A DNA stretch of 6,989 bases. Source: Candidatus Phascolarctobacterium caballi (lineage in GTDB: Bacteria > Bacillota > Negativicutes > Acidaminococcales > Acidaminococcaceae). The position numbers and the translations under genes are program-made. The stretch lies in contig JAGHTS010000268.1 in the NCBI GenBank assembly GCA_018065225.1, forward strand, positions 1 through 6,989. Reading direction: 5' to 3'. The notes beneath the pieces were generated by a model. It saw only the letters and a program-made list of their open reading frames with translations, ran no database searches and was not told where the DNA came from. This document shows, piece by piece, positions 6,863 to 6,989 of the stretch; the stretch's first letter is position 1; each line of letters begins with the position of its first letter.

Positions 6863-6891
6863 ATTATAACTAAAAACTAAATTTGAGTCAA
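6863..6891 (-). promoter_or_regulatory. Predicted sigma-70/A promoter of the minus-strand gene
   Basis: Read on the minus strand, TTGACT (6891-6886) and TATAAT (6868-6863) are separated by exactly 17 bases, matching consensus at 11 of 12 positions. The TSS is expected near 6856, giving a leader of about 64 bases. The -10 box overlaps the outer end of the inverted repeat by three bases, so repression by a protein bound there is easy to picture. Confidence 0.8.
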
Positions 6892-6989
6892 CAATCATCT
6901 GTAAGTTGAAAACATAAAGCGGCAATTAATTCGGTTGGCAAAATACCGCATCCGATATTTTGTGTGGCGTTTTGAGATTACATCAATAT
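6892..6989. other. Window end with no supported feature
   Basis: No start codon with a ribosome binding site, RNA fold or repeat is evident. One minus-strand frame is open from the window edge to a TGA at 6895-6897 (about 30 residues, rich in Arg and aromatics). It could be the tail of a gene beyond the window, but nothing in it is recognisable. Confidence 0.3.

Larger units (their letters stand above)
6810..6865. repeat. Perfect 25-bp inverted repeat with 6-bp spacer
   Basis: The left arm (6810-6834) begins AATTTTGGCTGATTTG and the right arm (6841-6865) is its exact reverse complement, with AGTTAA between them. All 25 positions pair. The repeat lies between the promoter and the ribosome binding site of the minus-strand gene and touches the -10 box. 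It could act as an operator in DNA, as a hairpin in the 5' leader RNA, or be a site left by a mobile element. Confidence 0.97.

Noticed and set aside
6895..6989. Minus-strand open frame entering from the window edge as a possible gene tail
   Set aside because: About 30 residues with unusual Arg/Tyr/Phe-rich composition and no recognisable motif; too short to support as a gene.

Overview
The window looks like a chromosomal housekeeping stretch from a low-to-moderate G+C, probably anaerobic bacterium. A/T-ending codons and TTG leucines dominate, ribosome binding sites are strong AGGAGG-like, and spacing is compact. A bacterial-type LeuRS next to a membrane pyrophosphatase with K+-dependent-type residues suits a fermentative Bacillota lineage, perhaps Negativicutes. 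That placement is an inference, because nothing here is a definitive taxonomic marker.

Layout: (1) positions 2-226 are the C-terminal end of a class I/II PLP aminotransferase, whose stop codon shares one base with the start of leuS. (2) leuS (226-2715) is a complete leucyl-tRNA synthetase with intact HIGH and KMSKS signatures and two Cys-rich zinc-type knuckles. (3) A consensus-like promoter at the very end of leuS leads into secG (2766-2993) and the membrane-bound pyrophosphatase gene hppA (3020-5035). These two are 26 bp apart, have no terminator between them and are closed by a strong intrinsic terminator. (4) A lone gene (5148-6065) encodes a TIM-barrel protein resembling the U32-peptidase/UbiU-UbiV superfamily, with candidate Fe-S cysteines; its substrate is unknown. 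(5) A bidirectional terminator at 6064-6092 overlaps the stop codons of this gene and of a convergent minus-strand gene (6091-6792) of unknown function. (6) Upstream of the minus-strand gene lie a near-consensus sigma-70 promoter (TTGACT-N17-TATAAT) and a perfect 25-bp inverted repeat. The repeat carries two copies of the palindrome TTTGACGTCAAA exactly 20 bp apart.

Together, leuS serves translation, SecG serves the Sec translocon, and HppA couples pyrophosphate hydrolysis to ion pumping. Pyrophosphate is a by-product of tRNA charging, so leuS and hppA are metabolically related even if the linkage is incidental. The parts most worth a second look are the nested palindromic control region with its unrecognised downstream gene, and the orphan U32-like protein. 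No tRNA, rRNA, CRISPR array or insertion sequence was seen.
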